Assembly: GCA_963714255.1 (NCBI GenBank)
Contig: CAVQNU010000030.1
Span: forward strand, 96,745 to 160,744
Direction of reading: 5' to 3'
DNA: 64,000 nt
Source of the DNA: Rhodovastum sp963714255
GTDB lineage: Bacteria > Pseudomonadota > Alphaproteobacteria > Acetobacterales > Acetobacteraceae
In this document: one piece after another, positions 1 through 8,236 of the stretch
Position numbering within the stretch: position 1 is the stretch's first letter
Layout: each line of letters opens with the position of its first letter
Position numbers and translations under genes: made by a program
The notes under the pieces: generated by a model
The model's database searches: none
Told to the model about the DNA's origin: nothing
What the model saw: the letters and a program-made list of their open reading frames with translations, nothing else

Positions 1-124
1 GAACGACCTGGGGACCGATCGCGCCCTCGGCGGCGCATTGGTTCTTGTTGTCGTGGCACACGGCGATGCCGGCGCTCGATTTATCGGCGCGCGTGAACAA
101 CGAATTGCGACCTTGCCACGCAGC
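1..124. other. Left edge, no gene assigned
   Basis: No complete gene is visible. On the minus strand a frame is open from about position 126 out through the left edge and reads a short Cys-containing stretch (CHDNKNQC), but it has no ATG or clear ribosome binding site in view. It may be the 5' part of a gene continuing to the left, or chance. Confidence 0.3.
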
Positions 125-943
125 TCAGCGCGCGAATTCCTGCATGACCCCGCCGAGTATGGCCAAAATCGCATCTGGCGTCGTAACGACGAGCGGATAG
201 GGATAGATCGGTGCAGGGTAGGGGTACCAAACGTCGTCCACCGCCCACCACCAGCCGTATTGCCCATAATGTTCCTCGTGGCGCCAACGCCCCGTCCGCC
301 AGACGGCGGCTTCGCGCCCGTTGAACATCCTTACGTCGCTTGTATGAAAATCGTGCTGATGCGCCAGCACGATCGCGCGCTCGCGCCCGCGGTCGAACGG
401 GCCGCCACTTCGCGCGGGCTGCGGCAGATGCGCGGCATATGGGCTGGCGCCCGGATAGGCACCGCGCGTGTCGGGCCCATGGCCGGCGTTGAGGCTGGAG
501 GGCACATGGGCCCCGTACCCAGCGCCGGGCAGAGTGCTGGCGACCGGATTGGGCATGCCGGGCGCGGTAACGTTATTGGGATAACGCGGCGCCGTCACCG
601 TGCTGGGAATGTGGACCGCCGCGGCGTTCGCCGCTGCTGGCGCCGGCGCGGCGCCGTTGGGGATGTGTGGCGGGCTGATTTGCGTCCTCGCCCCCGCCAT
701 GCCGCCGGGAACGCCCGCCCCACCGAAGCTTTGCGGCCGGCGCATGACGTTGCCGGCGCCGGGCTGCAACATGGCACGCGGCGCGGGGCCAGCCATGACG
801 GGGGGCGCGGCCTGGCGCGGCGGGGGGGCTGACCGTGCAGGCGGGTTGTTCTGGCTTTGACCGCCTCGGGCCGGCGTGGCCGCGCCCCACGCGAGCGCCG
901 CCGCCAACGGGACGCATGCCGCAACGCAGGCGATAATTCGCAT
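125..943 (-). CDS. Secreted Pro/Ala-rich hypothetical protein
   Basis: Predicted 272-residue exported protein of unknown function. The start at 943 is chosen because it gives a typical signal peptide (MRIIACVAACVPLAAALAWG) and is preceded by GGGAGAG. After the signal comes about 150 residues of low-complexity Pro/Ala/Asn-rich sequence with loose repeats such as VTAPRYPN and VTAPGMPN. The C-terminal third (from about residue 170) is ordered and rich in aromatic residues (YGQYGWWWAVDDVWYPYP), like small periplasmic proteins annotated only as hypothetical. It lies downstream of, and on the same strand as, the esterase gene, with a 131-base gap. Function is not inferred. Confidence 0.7.
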   Translation of the reverse strand: MRIIACVAACVPLAAALAWGAATPARGGQSQNNPPARSAPPPRQAAPPVMAGPAPRAMLQPGAGNVMRRPQSFGGAGVPGGMAGARTQISPPHIPNGAAPAPAAANAAAVHIPSTVTAPRYPNNVTAPGMPNPVASTLPGAGYGAHVPSSLNAGHGPDTRGAYPGASPYAAHLPQPARSGGPFDRGRERAIVLAHQHDFHTSDVRMFNGREAAVWRTGRWRHEEHYGQYGWWWAVDDVWYPYPAPIYPYPLVVTTPDAILAILGGVMQEFAR

Positions 944-1074
944 GTCCCGCTCTCCCTCATGGATGAGGAACAAACGCAACGGTACGGCCGCCGGCAGAAT
1001 GTTACAAGTGCGTTTCGTCATCGGCGCCGGCGAAACGGACCCGCTTAAGGCATCAGGCGCATCAAATGCGCGTG

Positions 1075-2004
1075 TCAGACCGGGCAGGCGGGCGGCGGTC
1101 CCGGAGAGGAGATTGCGCTCAGCGGCCTTGCTCGCCACGCGCCCAGCGCAGCCCGTCCTCCAGCCAGAACCGCGTCCATCTTGTGCCCGCCCGGGTGCAG
1201 GCAGAGTTCCAGCGTGCGCCGTGTGCGGCAGGACCACACCGTGCACGCAAGCTCACCGGCGCGCATATGCCGCTCGGGTGGCGCGATGCAGTGGTCGGTT
1301 TCGCGCCAGATGGCGAAACCGCGCTCGATGTCGGCCTGCCGCCAGCGGTCGAGCACGGTCCGTCCGGCCATCGGAACCGTCTCGTCGGCGGTGCCGTGCA
1401 CGTGGCGCAGGTTCACCGGGGCGGTGCAGGCGGTTGGCATGCGCTCCCAGAACCCGCCTGAAAACGGCAGGAAGGCGGAAAAACCCAGCGGCGCGAAACA
1501 GGCCATGTCCCATACCATCGAGGCGCCCTGGCTGAATCCGCCCAGCACGATCAGCCGCGCATCCACCGGCCAGCGCCGCTTCACCTCGGCCAGCACGGCA
1601 TGCAGGAAGATGCGGTCGTCGCGCGCCTGGCTGGGCGATCCCTGGTGCGACCAGGTGCCGTTCAGCCCGTCCGGCGCCACCAGCAGAAAGCCAAGCGCCC
1701 CGGCGGGGCCGGTCACGTCCGCATCGGCCAGGACATCGGCGCCCTCACCGGTATAGCCGTGCAGGAACATCAGCACCGGCAACTTGGCATGCCCGTCCCA
1801 TTCCGGCGGTGCCAGCACGCGGAAACTGCCGCCGCTGGCCAGATGGCACGGGTCGCAGGCCTCGTCACCCCGGCCCGCGCCGGCGGCGGCGAGCAGCAGC
1901 ACCAGGAAAACTGCGGCGCGTATCCAGCCGGCGTGCCTCGGAGCGTCCGGCCGGCTCACCGCTGCAGCTTTGTCATGGCCGCATCCGCTTCGTGCCCCAG
2001 GCAC
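1075..2004 (-). CDS. PHB-depolymerase / feruloyl-esterase family hydrolase
   Basis: Secreted alpha/beta hydrolase of the LpqC / poly(3-hydroxybutyrate) depolymerase type, which cleaves esters outside the cytoplasm. The nucleophile elbow GGFSQGAS, an acid-loop HGTADETVP and a late GGH supply a plausible Ser-Asp-His triad. HGYTGEG near the N-terminus is the usual oxyanion region. The GTG start at 2004 follows the phosphatase stop by 15 bases. A second GTG at 1959 (VSRPDAPRHAGW) would place the hydrophobic signal segment closer to the N-terminus and may be the real start. It is the last gene of a probable cfa-phosphatase-esterase run. The substrate cannot be told from sequence; only the fold and exported nature are well supported. 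Confidence 0.8.
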   Translation of the reverse strand: MPGARSGCGHDKAAAVSRPDAPRHAGWIRAAVFLVLLLAAAGAGRGDEACDPCHLASGGSFRVLAPPEWDGHAKLPVLMFLHGYTGEGADVLADADVTGPAGALGFLLVAPDGLNGTWSHQGSPSQARDDRIFLHAVLAEVKRRWPVDARLIVLGGFSQGASMVWDMACFAPLGFSAFLPFSGGFWERMPTACTAPVNLRHVHGTADETVPMAGRTVLDRWRQADIERGFAIWRETDHCIAPPERHMRAGELACTVWSCRTRRTLELCLHPGGHKMDAVLAGGRAALGAWRARPLSAISSPGPPPACPV

Positions 2005-2019
2005 CGCCCAATCACCACC

Positions 2020-2694
2020 TCATGCCTCCCCCGGCAGGTCGACCCAGGACAGGTGTCCCCCTTTGCCGGCGCCGGTGTCCAGGAAAACCGCCGTGCCGCC
2101 GGCCGCGCCGCTGGCGGTCCAGGGCCGCCCGTCGGTGCTGCGCCGGTCATGGCCACAATACACCGTCAGCCCCGCGGGGATGCGGTCCACCCAGTCGAGC
2201 AGCCGCTCGGGGAAGCCGTCCGGCAGGCGCCGCCCGGTGGTCTGGCCGAACAGGGCGCGGGCCAGCGGGCCTTCGACCTTGCCGCCGAAGGGCGGCGGCG
2301 GGTGGTACAGCATGGCGGTGTGGAAGCCGCCATGCACGAAGAAGGCGCGGCCGCGCCGCAGCCAGGCCGGCGCCTGCATGATCGCCGCCAGGGCGCGGGC
2401 GCGCAGCGGGGCGTCGAGTTGCCCAACCGTCGCCAGCAGCGCCGCGTCCGGCTTGACCGCCCGCCCGGACAGCAGCCGCGCCAGCTTGTGGTCGTGATTG
2501 CCCAGCAGGAACAGACCGCGCCCGCTGTCCAGCAGATCAAGGGCGATGCGCCATGCACCGGCATTGTCCGCGCCGCCATCGGCGAGATCGCCGAGTTGCA
2601 CCACGAACCGGTCGGTCTGCACCGCCTGCGCGAAACCGTGCACGTCGCCGTGCACGTCACCCACCACGCGCAGCGGGACACCGGCGGGGATCAC
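2020..2694 (-). CDS. Metallophosphoesterase, PPP-like
   Basis: Cytoplasmic calcineurin-like phosphoesterase of 224 residues. The metal-binding motifs are in order: GDVHGD near residue 13, GDLADGG near 36, GNHDH near 61 and HGGFH about residue 120. This arrangement resembles bacterial serine/threonine protein phosphatases and diadenosine tetraphosphatases, so it could act on phosphoproteins or nucleotides. The second motif has GDLADGG rather than GDxxDRG, a mild departure from the PPP consensus. The GTG start has no strong ribosome binding site. It sits 60 bases after the cyclopropane synthase stop and 15 before the esterase start, consistent with one transcript. Confidence 0.8.
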   Translation of the reverse strand: MIPAGVPLRVVGDVHGDVHGFAQAVQTDRFVVQLGDLADGGADNAGAWRIALDLLDSGRGLFLLGNHDHKLARLLSGRAVKPDAALLATVGQLDAPLRARALAAIMQAPAWLRRGRAFFVHGGFHTAMLYHPPPPFGGKVEGPLARALFGQTTGRRLPDGFPERLLDWVDRIPAGLTVYCGHDRRSTDGRPWTASGAAGGTAVFLDTGAGKGGHLSWVDLPGEA

Positions 2695-2754
2695 GCCGAC
2701 ACCGGGGGGCGGCCGGGCGAATGCCAGAAGGGGCGCAGGGCGGGCCGCCGCGGA

Positions 2755-3963
2755 TCAGGCGGGGCGGACGAGCACGATCTGCCCGACATTCGTCCAGCCG
2801 GCGCAAAACCCGGTCTCGCAATAGGCCAGATAGTACTCCCAGAGCCGCTTGAACCGGTCATCCGCCGGCCGCGCCTGCGGCCGTGCGGCGCCGGCGATGC
2901 GCGGCCAGGCGGCCTGAAACCGCGCCTGCCAGCGCGCCAGCGTCTCGGCGTAGTCGCGGCCGAACCAGTGCTCGCCCGACCAGGCGAGCCCGGCGCGCGA
3001 CGCTTCCTCGTGCAGCCGTTCGGCGCTCGGCAGCATGCCGCCGGGGAACACATGGCGCTGGATGAAGTCGGCGCCGCGCCGGTAGGTGGCGAAGAAGCGG
3101 TCGGCGATGGTGATGATCTGCAGCCCCGCGCGTCCGCCCGGCGCCAGCCGGTCGCGCACGGTGGCGAAGAAATCCGGCCAGTATTTCTCCCCCACCGCCT
3201 CGAACATTTCGATGCTGGCGATGCGGTCGAAGCTGCCGCGCACGTCGCGGTAATCCTCCAGCAGCAGATCGACGCGCCCGGCCAGGCCGGCCCGGGCGAT
3301 GCGCGCCCGCGCATAATCGATCTGCGCCGGCGAGAGGGTGATGCCGGTGACCAGCGCGCCATAGTCGCGCGCCGCCAGTTCGGCGAACCCGCCCCAGCCG
3401 CAGCCGATTTCCAGCACCCGCATGCCCGGCCGCAGCTCCAGCGCCTGACACAGACGGTGCATCTTGCGCAGTTGCGCCGCCTCCAGCGTGTCGTCGTTGC
3501 CGCCGAACAGGGCGGAGGAATAGGTCATCGTCCGGTCGAGCCAGGCGGCGTAGAAATCGTTGCCGAGGTCGTAATGCGCGACGATGTTGCGCCGCGCGCC
3601 GCGCCGCGTGTTGGGCCGCAGCCGGTGGCCGAGCCGCGCCAGGGCCCGCATCCATGGCCTTCCGGCCAGCGCCGCGTCCCAGATTGTTTCGTTCGCGGCG
3701 GCCAGGCGCATGACCGCGCGCAGGTCGGGCGTGTCCCACAATCCGTCGAGATAGGCCTCGGCCAGTCCGAGATTGCCGCCGGTGAGCAACCGGCGCACCG
3801 CGCGCGCGTCCTTGACGATGAACACGGCCGAGGTGCCCGGCCCGGCCTCGATCACGTGCCGCGCGCCGTCGGGCAGCACGAGCGTGAGCGTGCCATGGCG
3901 GATCAGCCGGGCCAGGCGCAGCAGCAGGCGCAGACGCCGGTCGGCTGGCTGCGGGCCGTTCAT
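2755..3963 (-). CDS. cfa: Cyclopropane-fatty-acyl-phospholipid synthase
   Basis: SAM-dependent methyltransferase that adds a methylene bridge to double bonds of membrane phospholipid acyl chains. Read from the internal ATG at 3963 it is 402 residues, the usual family length. An N-terminal SCP2-like region (TLVLPDGARHVIEAGPG) is followed by AHYDLGNDFYAAWLD and MTYSSALF. The SAM-binding motif VLEIGCGWGGFAE and EMFEAVGEKYWPDFF are classical for CFA synthases. The frame is continuous upstream with the photolyase gene and no stop separates them. The internal start has only a weak ribosome binding site, so either independent initiation or a fused product is possible. Family assignment is firm; the start is not. 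Confidence 0.88.
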   Translation of the reverse strand: MNGPQPADRRLRLLLRLARLIRHGTLTLVLPDGARHVIEAGPGTSAVFIVKDARAVRRLLTGGNLGLAEAYLDGLWDTPDLRAVMRLAAANETIWDAALAGRPWMRALARLGHRLRPNTRRGARRNIVAHYDLGNDFYAAWLDRTMTYSSALFGGNDDTLEAAQLRKMHRLCQALELRPGMRVLEIGCGWGGFAELAARDYGALVTGITLSPAQIDYARARIARAGLAGRVDLLLEDYRDVRGSFDRIASIEMFEAVGEKYWPDFFATVRDRLAPGGRAGLQIITIADRFFATYRRGADFIQRHVFPGGMLPSAERLHEEASRAGLAWSGEHWFGRDYAETLARWQARFQAAWPRIAGAARPQARPADDRFKRLWEYYLAYCETGFCAGWTNVGQIVLVRPA

Positions 3964-5655
3964 GCGCCGCGCAGCCACAGGCTGGCGGCAAGAAGGGGCG
4001 CTGCGGCGGCGTTGCGGATCGACAGAGCGGATATCTCCCCTTGCGGCGGCGTGACGGCGCAGCGTTGCACGCAGCGGTCCCGTCGCATCGTGGCGGAAAA
4101 ACAGGCGGTCAGGGGGAACGAGTATCCCATAAGCTGCGGAATGAACAGAAAACGAATGCGTGCGCGGGCGGGCACAAGGAAGGAAGGCCGGGGCAGAGCC
4201 CTGGCCTTGCCTTGCTTGCTGCTGGCCTATGTCGACAGCCGAGCGGCGACCGAACGTCGTGAGAAGCCGCAACGCCTCCAGTGCCCGCGCCCGCCCGGCG
4301 GCCAGATCGACGATCGGGGCGGGGTAGGTCTGGCCGAGCCGCACGCCGGCCTGCGCCAGCACCAAAGGCGGCGCGGCCCAGGGCTCGTGCACCCAGCGGT
4401 CGGGCAGGGCGGCGAGTTCGGGCACGAAGCGGCGCACATAGGCGCCGACGGGGTCGAATTTCCGCCCCTGCAGCACCGGGTTGAAGATGCGGAAGAACGG
4501 CGCCGCGTCGGCGCCGCTGCCGGCCACCCATTGCCAGGAGGCGGCGTTGCTGGCGAGGTCGGCGTCCACCAGCGTGTCCCAGAACCACGCGGCGCCTTGC
4601 TGCCAGGGCAGCAGCAGATGTTTCACCAGCAGGCTGGCGGCGATCATGCGCACGCGGTTGTGCATCCAGCCGGTCTGCCAGAGCTGGCGCATGCCGGCAT
4701 CCACGATCGGCAGGCCGGTGCGGCCGCGCTGCCAGGCGCGCAGGTCGGCTGGGTTTGTGCGCCAGGGCATGCGGCGGAAGGCGGGGCGCAACGGTGTGTC
4801 GGGCAGCGTGGGGTGGTGCCAGAGCAGATGGGCGGAAAATTCCCGCCAGAGGATTTCGTTGGTCCAGCTTGTTGTGTCGGTTGCCGTGCCGGCGGCGTGC
4901 CAGAGCTGGCGGGCGGAGATTTCGCCGAACGCCAGATGCGGCGAGAGCATGGACGTGCCGTCGGTGTCCGGCCGGTCGCGGGAATGGGCGTAGGCGGCGA
5001 GCGGGCCGGCGGCGAAGGCGCGCAGGCGGGACTGGGCGGCTTGTTCGCCGGGCGTCCAGGTGGCGCGCAGGCCGGCGGCCCAGTCCGGGTGCGTTGGCAG
5101 CAGGTTCCAGTGTTCCAGCGTGTCGGAGGCGGGTGGGGGCGGGGCCGGGATGTGCGTGGGCGCGGGCAAAGGTGGTTCAGCGACTCCGTGGGCGCGGCAG
5201 GCGCGGGCGAACGGGGTGAACACGCTGTAGGGGGCGCCGGCCTGGGTGCGGAGGGCGTCGGGGTCGAACAGCGTGGCGGTGCGGTGCAGATGCACGGGCA
5301 CGCCGGCGGCGCGTTGCAGGTCCGCCATGGCCTCGCGCGCCCAGGGCTCGGTGGGCTGGCCGGCATGGATGGCGACCGCGCCGGTTTCGCGCAGGAGTTG
5401 GGGGAGCGCCTGGGCGATGCGCCCGCGGCGCAGCACCAGGGGCGCGCCCGTGCGGGCGAGGGCGGCGGTGAGGGAAGACAGGCTGTGGTGCAGCCACCAC
5501 CGGCTGGCCCCGCCCGGCGCCCAGGGGCCGGGGGTTGCTTCGTCCAGCACATAGACGGGCAGCACGGGGCGTTGGCTTGCCAGTGCGGCGGCGAGGGCCG
5601 GGTTGTCGGCGAGGCGCAACTCGCGGCGGAGCCAGAGCAGGACGGGGGCGGTCAT
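2755..5655 (-). CDS. phr: Deoxyribodipyrimidine photolyase, open frame running on into cfa
   Basis: The first 475 or so residues (5655 down to about 4230) are a DNA photolyase: VLLWLRRELRLADNPAL at the N-terminus, the FAD-binding region with TNEILWREFSAHLLWH, MRQLWQTGWMHNRVRM, and NAASWQWVAGSGADAAP. The enzyme repairs cyclobutane pyrimidine dimers with light. Normally the protein ends near IVDLAAGRARALEALR. Here no stop follows: the frame continues through a copy of the dispersed palindromic repeat (4176-4217) and about 85 residues of unrelated sequence into the cyclopropane synthase, giving 966 residues in all. Upstream, a seven-codon frame (5675-5652) overlaps the start as ATGA and might couple translation. 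A stop lost through repeat insertion is the simplest reading; a functional fusion is possible but unproven. Confidence 0.8.
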   Translation of the reverse strand: MTAPVLLWLRRELRLADNPALAAALASQRPVLPVYVLDEATPGPWAPGGASRWWLHHSLSSLTAALARTGAPLVLRRGRIAQALPQLLRETGAVAIHAGQPTEPWAREAMADLQRAAGVPVHLHRTATLFDPDALRTQAGAPYSVFTPFARACRAHGVAEPPLPAPTHIPAPPPPASDTLEHWNLLPTHPDWAAGLRATWTPGEQAAQSRLRAFAAGPLAAYAHSRDRPDTDGTSMLSPHLAFGEISARQLWHAAGTATDTTSWTNEILWREFSAHLLWHHPTLPDTPLRPAFRRMPWRTNPADLRAWQRGRTGLPIVDAGMRQLWQTGWMHNRVRMIAASLLVKHLLLPWQQGAAWFWDTLVDADLASNAASWQWVAGSGADAAPFFRIFNPVLQGRKFDPVGAYVRRFVPELAALPDRWVHEPWAAPPLVLAQAGVRLGQTYPAPIVDLAAGRARALEALRLLTTFGRRSAVDIGQQQARQGQGSAPAFLPCARPRTHSFSVHSAAYGILVPPDRLFFRHDATGPLRATLRRHAAARGDIRSVDPQRRRSAPSCRQPVAARRMNGPQPADRRLRLLLRLARLIRHGTLTLVLPDGARHVIEAGPGTSAVFIVKDARAVRRLLTGGNLGLAEAYLDGLWDTPDLRAVMRLAAANETIWDAALAGRPWMRALARLGHRLRPNTRRGARRNIVAHYDLGNDFYAAWLDRTMTYSSALFGGNDDTLEAAQLRKMHRLCQALELRPGMRVLEIGCGWGGFAELAARDYGALVTGITLSPAQIDYARARIARAGLAGRVDLLLEDYRDVRGSFDRIASIEMFEAVGEKYWPDFFATVRDRLAPGGRAGLQIITIADRFFATYRRGADFIQRHVFPGGMLPSAERLHEEASRAGLAWSGEHWFGRDYAETLARWQARFQAAWPRIAGAARPQARPADDRFKRLWEYYLAYCETGFCAGWTNVGQIVLVRPA
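4176..4217. repeat. Partial copy of dispersed palindromic repeat inside the phr-cfa frame
   Basis: Contains AAGGAAGGCC, GGGCAGAGCCCTGGCC and a CCTTGC tail, the core hairpin of the repeat family found throughout the window. It is translated in the minus frame that joins photolyase to cfa. It marks the old intergenic spacer between the two genes. Confidence 0.75.
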
Positions 5656-5954
5656 GCGGTGCGGGGGAGGCTCATGCGGGGGTGATTATTTTCTCCCGGG
5701 CGATCTGCCCAGGGGTTTGTCCGGGGTTGCATTGGGGTAGTGCGGGTGCTTGGGTTGGGGGCGGCGAGCCGACCGGCGGGGAAGGTTGGGTGCCGCATCG
5801 CAGTGTCGCATTTCAATGTCTGCAATGGGTGGGGAGCGGGCGTTAGGTGACCCCCGCGAGGGATTCGTTGGGTGTAAGGCCACTTGGCATTGCACCCTAC
5901 TGCTTGCTAATCTGATTCCACGATGCAAGCTAATTGGTGGAGTCAGAGGATACA
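5656..5954. other. Intergenic, G-rich then increasingly AT-rich, no gene seen
   Basis: The part next to phr is G-rich with no convincing frame. From about 5890 the base composition falls sharply toward AT, continuing into the P-loop gene. This marks the left side of an island of foreign composition. Confidence 0.4.
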
Positions 5955-6502
5955 ATGAGATCAAAATGGTTATACATCCTGTTAGGAAATGACCGGACAG
6001 GAAAGACAATTTTGCAAAAAAAATTATAAAACTGCTAACTGGAATCGACAAAGATGATAGACTTGACGTAAATAAAATATTTCCCATCAACCACCCTCAT
6101 TTAATTAAAAAAATAAGGACTTTTTCCACTGGAAACAGAAGCTTTCAAGAGAAAATAGGCGATTACAAGGACGTTGAGAATTATTTTAGATCGCATTTTC
6201 GTGACGCTGACCTGTGCGTTATATCTTCGCATGTTTCGCACTCATCAGTTGCTTGCACGCAAGATATAGAGAAAATGATAAACGAAGGGCACCGAAAATT
6301 TTTTAATGTCTGCGGCCTATTTTTTGAAAATTCGATCAATAAAGATGGGCAATACAACGAGGATATTGCAATACTAAATTGGGATGAGCGATGGCTGGTC
6401 GAGAACCCTTTTGCGAGTGAAGAAGCGACGCAGTACGCTCAGCTTCAACTAGCTGCCGATGAATTTGTGCAAATGCTAATTGAACGTACAAGGAGTTGGT
6501 AG
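5955..6502 (+). CDS. P-loop NTPase-like gene split by a -1 frameshift at an A8 run
   Basis: Starts at ATG 5955 behind AGAGGA. The first 23 codons read MRSKWLYILLGNDRTGKTIL, with a Walker A motif (GNDRTGKT). The zero frame then hits TAA at 6027. A -1 step on A AAA AAA (6017-6023) opens a frame that continues without stop to 6502, giving a 182-residue product with AT-rich codon use throughout (DYKDVENYFRSHF, DADLCVISSHVSH, NWDERWLVENPF). So one gene is present, interrupted either by a one-base insertion in the homopolymer, a sequencing error, or a programmed frameshift. Function beyond probable ATP/GTP binding is unknown. Its low GC content is unlike all neighbours and suggests transfer. Confidence 0.6.
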
Positions 6503-6605
6503 CAAGCGTAGTGTCTCGCGTCCGTGACTTTGCGGTGTCATCCCTGCCCGCTTGCTGGTGCTACCGAACGCGGCGGGCAGCCAAGGAACCCGGCAAAATC
6601 AGCAA

Positions 6606-6674
6606 GTAGGGTGGGCTTCAGCCCACCGTCGCATGTTACTGCAGTTTGCGTTGGTGGGCTGAAGCCCACCCTAC
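6606..6674. repeat. Perfect 22-bp inverted repeat with 25-base loop
   Basis: Arms 6606-6627 and 6653-6674 contain GGTGGGCTTCAGCCCACC and its complement; each arm is itself partly palindromic. It is a different sequence from the main repeat family of this window. It lies after the AT-rich P-loop gene and before the convergent SPFH-like gene, so it may serve as a bidirectional terminator or be a REP-type element. Confidence 0.7.
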
Positions 6675-6845
6675 AGGATCAGCGTCAGCTTTGAATCTCT
6701 CGCGTTCCGAAGGGGCCGTTCTGCTTCCGGCCAACATCGGACCCGATGCCGCCCGGCGACAAAGGACGGCTTTGGATCGGAAGCCGACATTCAAACTGGC
6801 ACGCCATTTCGGATCAGGACGGCGCCTTGCGCCACCCGCCGCCCC

Positions 6846-8102
6846 CTACTTCCCGCCCCCGCCACCCGCCGGCGCCGATTTCAGCCACCCCAGCAGACCG
6901 TTCCACAAATCCGACGGCAACAGCCAAAGCCCGGAAATGTTGTTCGGCAGTTGCCCGTTCCACTTCGCCGTGGCGTCGAGCAGCGCCTTGGTCTGCAACG
7001 TCTGCAGCACCGGCTGGATCTTCTCCGCCGTGTAACGGTCGTTCACCGCCTGCTGCACGTCTTTGTCGAAGGCCAGCGTGCCGGCCCAGCCGATATAGTC
7101 CAGCGTGATCCCCTTGGCCGCGAAGAACGCGCCGGCGTTCTTCTCGACCGTGTCCATGATGGCGTTCACTTCCTTGTTCACGGTGTCGAAGCTGCGGGCG
7201 CCGATTTCATGGCATACCAGCGCCTGCACCTTGCCGCGCCCGACCGAATCCATCACTTCGGCCAGGCTCTTGCCGTAATAGACCGAGGTGAAAATCACCG
7301 CCGGATTGGAGCGGTCGCCCTGCGGCGGCTTGACGCCGAACCAATACAGGAACCGCGCCGCGTTCTCCTCCGACACCGAGGTCGCGATCGCCACCTCGGC
7401 GGTGATGTTCAATCCCTCCTGGCTCTGGCAGGGAAAGGACTCGTTGCGGGTCGAGGTGCCGCGGTCGCGCGCCGCCACCCATTCGCGGTTATACGGCGTC
7501 CGGTCGACCACGATCAGCCGTCCGGTCGGCACGTAGAAATCCGACCACAGACTGCCGGAGCCGGCGAACCTGGCGTGCGGAATGAGGAAGCGCTTGGCCG
7601 CGACCTTGTTCTGCTCGAGATAGTCCAGCGATCCGAATTTCGCCTGGGTGTCCCGGTTGGCGCCGACGTCGGGGATGAAAAACGCCAACTCGTTGGGCAG
7701 GATAAAATACGCTTCCGTGTAGTCGGTCTTGTCGTAATAGGCGCGGGCCTGGGAGCAGGCCAGCACCGCGCAGCCCATCACCATGGCGGGCGGCAGCCGG
7801 CGGAGCGCGCCGGGTTTCAGGTGCTTCCAGCGGGTCCAGCCGGATTTCAGATACGGCCACCAGATCGCCGCCAGCACGACCAGCAGAACCAGCACCGGCA
7901 GCCCCAGGCCGCCGAAGAACCGCATGCCGAAGAACGACGCGGCATAGTCGGACGCGCTGTTGTCGAACTGCCGGGCCGCCGCCTTGCCCGACAGCACCGT
8001 GGCCACCGGGTTCAGCAGGAAATTGATCCATCCGTACAACAGGATGGCGATCACCGAGGCAATGCCCCGGAAGGCGGTGTTTTGCATGGTCCTGCCAGTC
8101 AT
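6846..8102 (-). CDS. SPFH/band-7-like membrane protein
   Basis: Membrane-anchored protein of 418 residues. Two hydrophobic segments lie near the N-terminus (about residues 12-35 and 65-85), then another near 105-115, followed by a long soluble part. The region VDRTPYNREWVAARDRGTSTRNESFPCQSQEGLNITAEVAIATSV can be read as the beta-strand core of an SPFH domain. It is followed by an alpha-helical stretch with DTVNKEVNAIMDTVEKNAGAFFAAKGI. SPFH proteins build membrane microdomain scaffolds. The protein ends in a Gly-rich tail. A second start at 8087 (MQNTAF) is equally possible. No partner protease or NfeD gene is adjacent, so its role is open. Confidence 0.65.
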   Translation of the reverse strand: MTGRTMQNTAFRGIASVIAILLYGWINFLLNPVATVLSGKAAARQFDNSASDYAASFFGMRFFGGLGLPVLVLLVVLAAIWWPYLKSGWTRWKHLKPGALRRLPPAMVMGCAVLACSQARAYYDKTDYTEAYFILPNELAFFIPDVGANRDTQAKFGSLDYLEQNKVAAKRFLIPHARFAGSGSLWSDFYVPTGRLIVVDRTPYNREWVAARDRGTSTRNESFPCQSQEGLNITAEVAIATSVSEENAARFLYWFGVKPPQGDRSNPAVIFTSVYYGKSLAEVMDSVGRGKVQALVCHEIGARSFDTVNKEVNAIMDTVEKNAGAFFAAKGITLDYIGWAGTLAFDKDVQQAVNDRYTAEKIQPVLQTLQTKALLDATAKWNGQLPNNISGLWLLPSDLWNGLLGWLKSAPAGGGGGK

Positions 8103-8236
8103 GGATGGAATGCATGGTGGGAGGCGTGCGCGCGATCCGCAGTATCATACCTGATCGGACGATGGTCGCAGATTCGTGAAGCCGAGCTTGGTGAGCCGCG
8201 CGTGTAGTGAAATCGCGGGGCGCGGCGGTTATTCGT

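Noticed and set aside
38..832. 264-codon plus-strand frame
   Set aside because: Antisense to a gene with a clear signal peptide and ribosome binding site; composition is Arg-rich as expected for a shadow frame.
1600..5685. 1361-codon open frame on the plus strand
   Set aside because: It is the antisense shadow of the phosphatase, cfa and photolyase genes; high GC leaves antisense frames open, and it has no recognisable domain.
5686..6090. 134-codon minus frame
   Set aside because: Crosses the composition break and runs antisense to the P-loop gene start; no domain or ribosome binding site.
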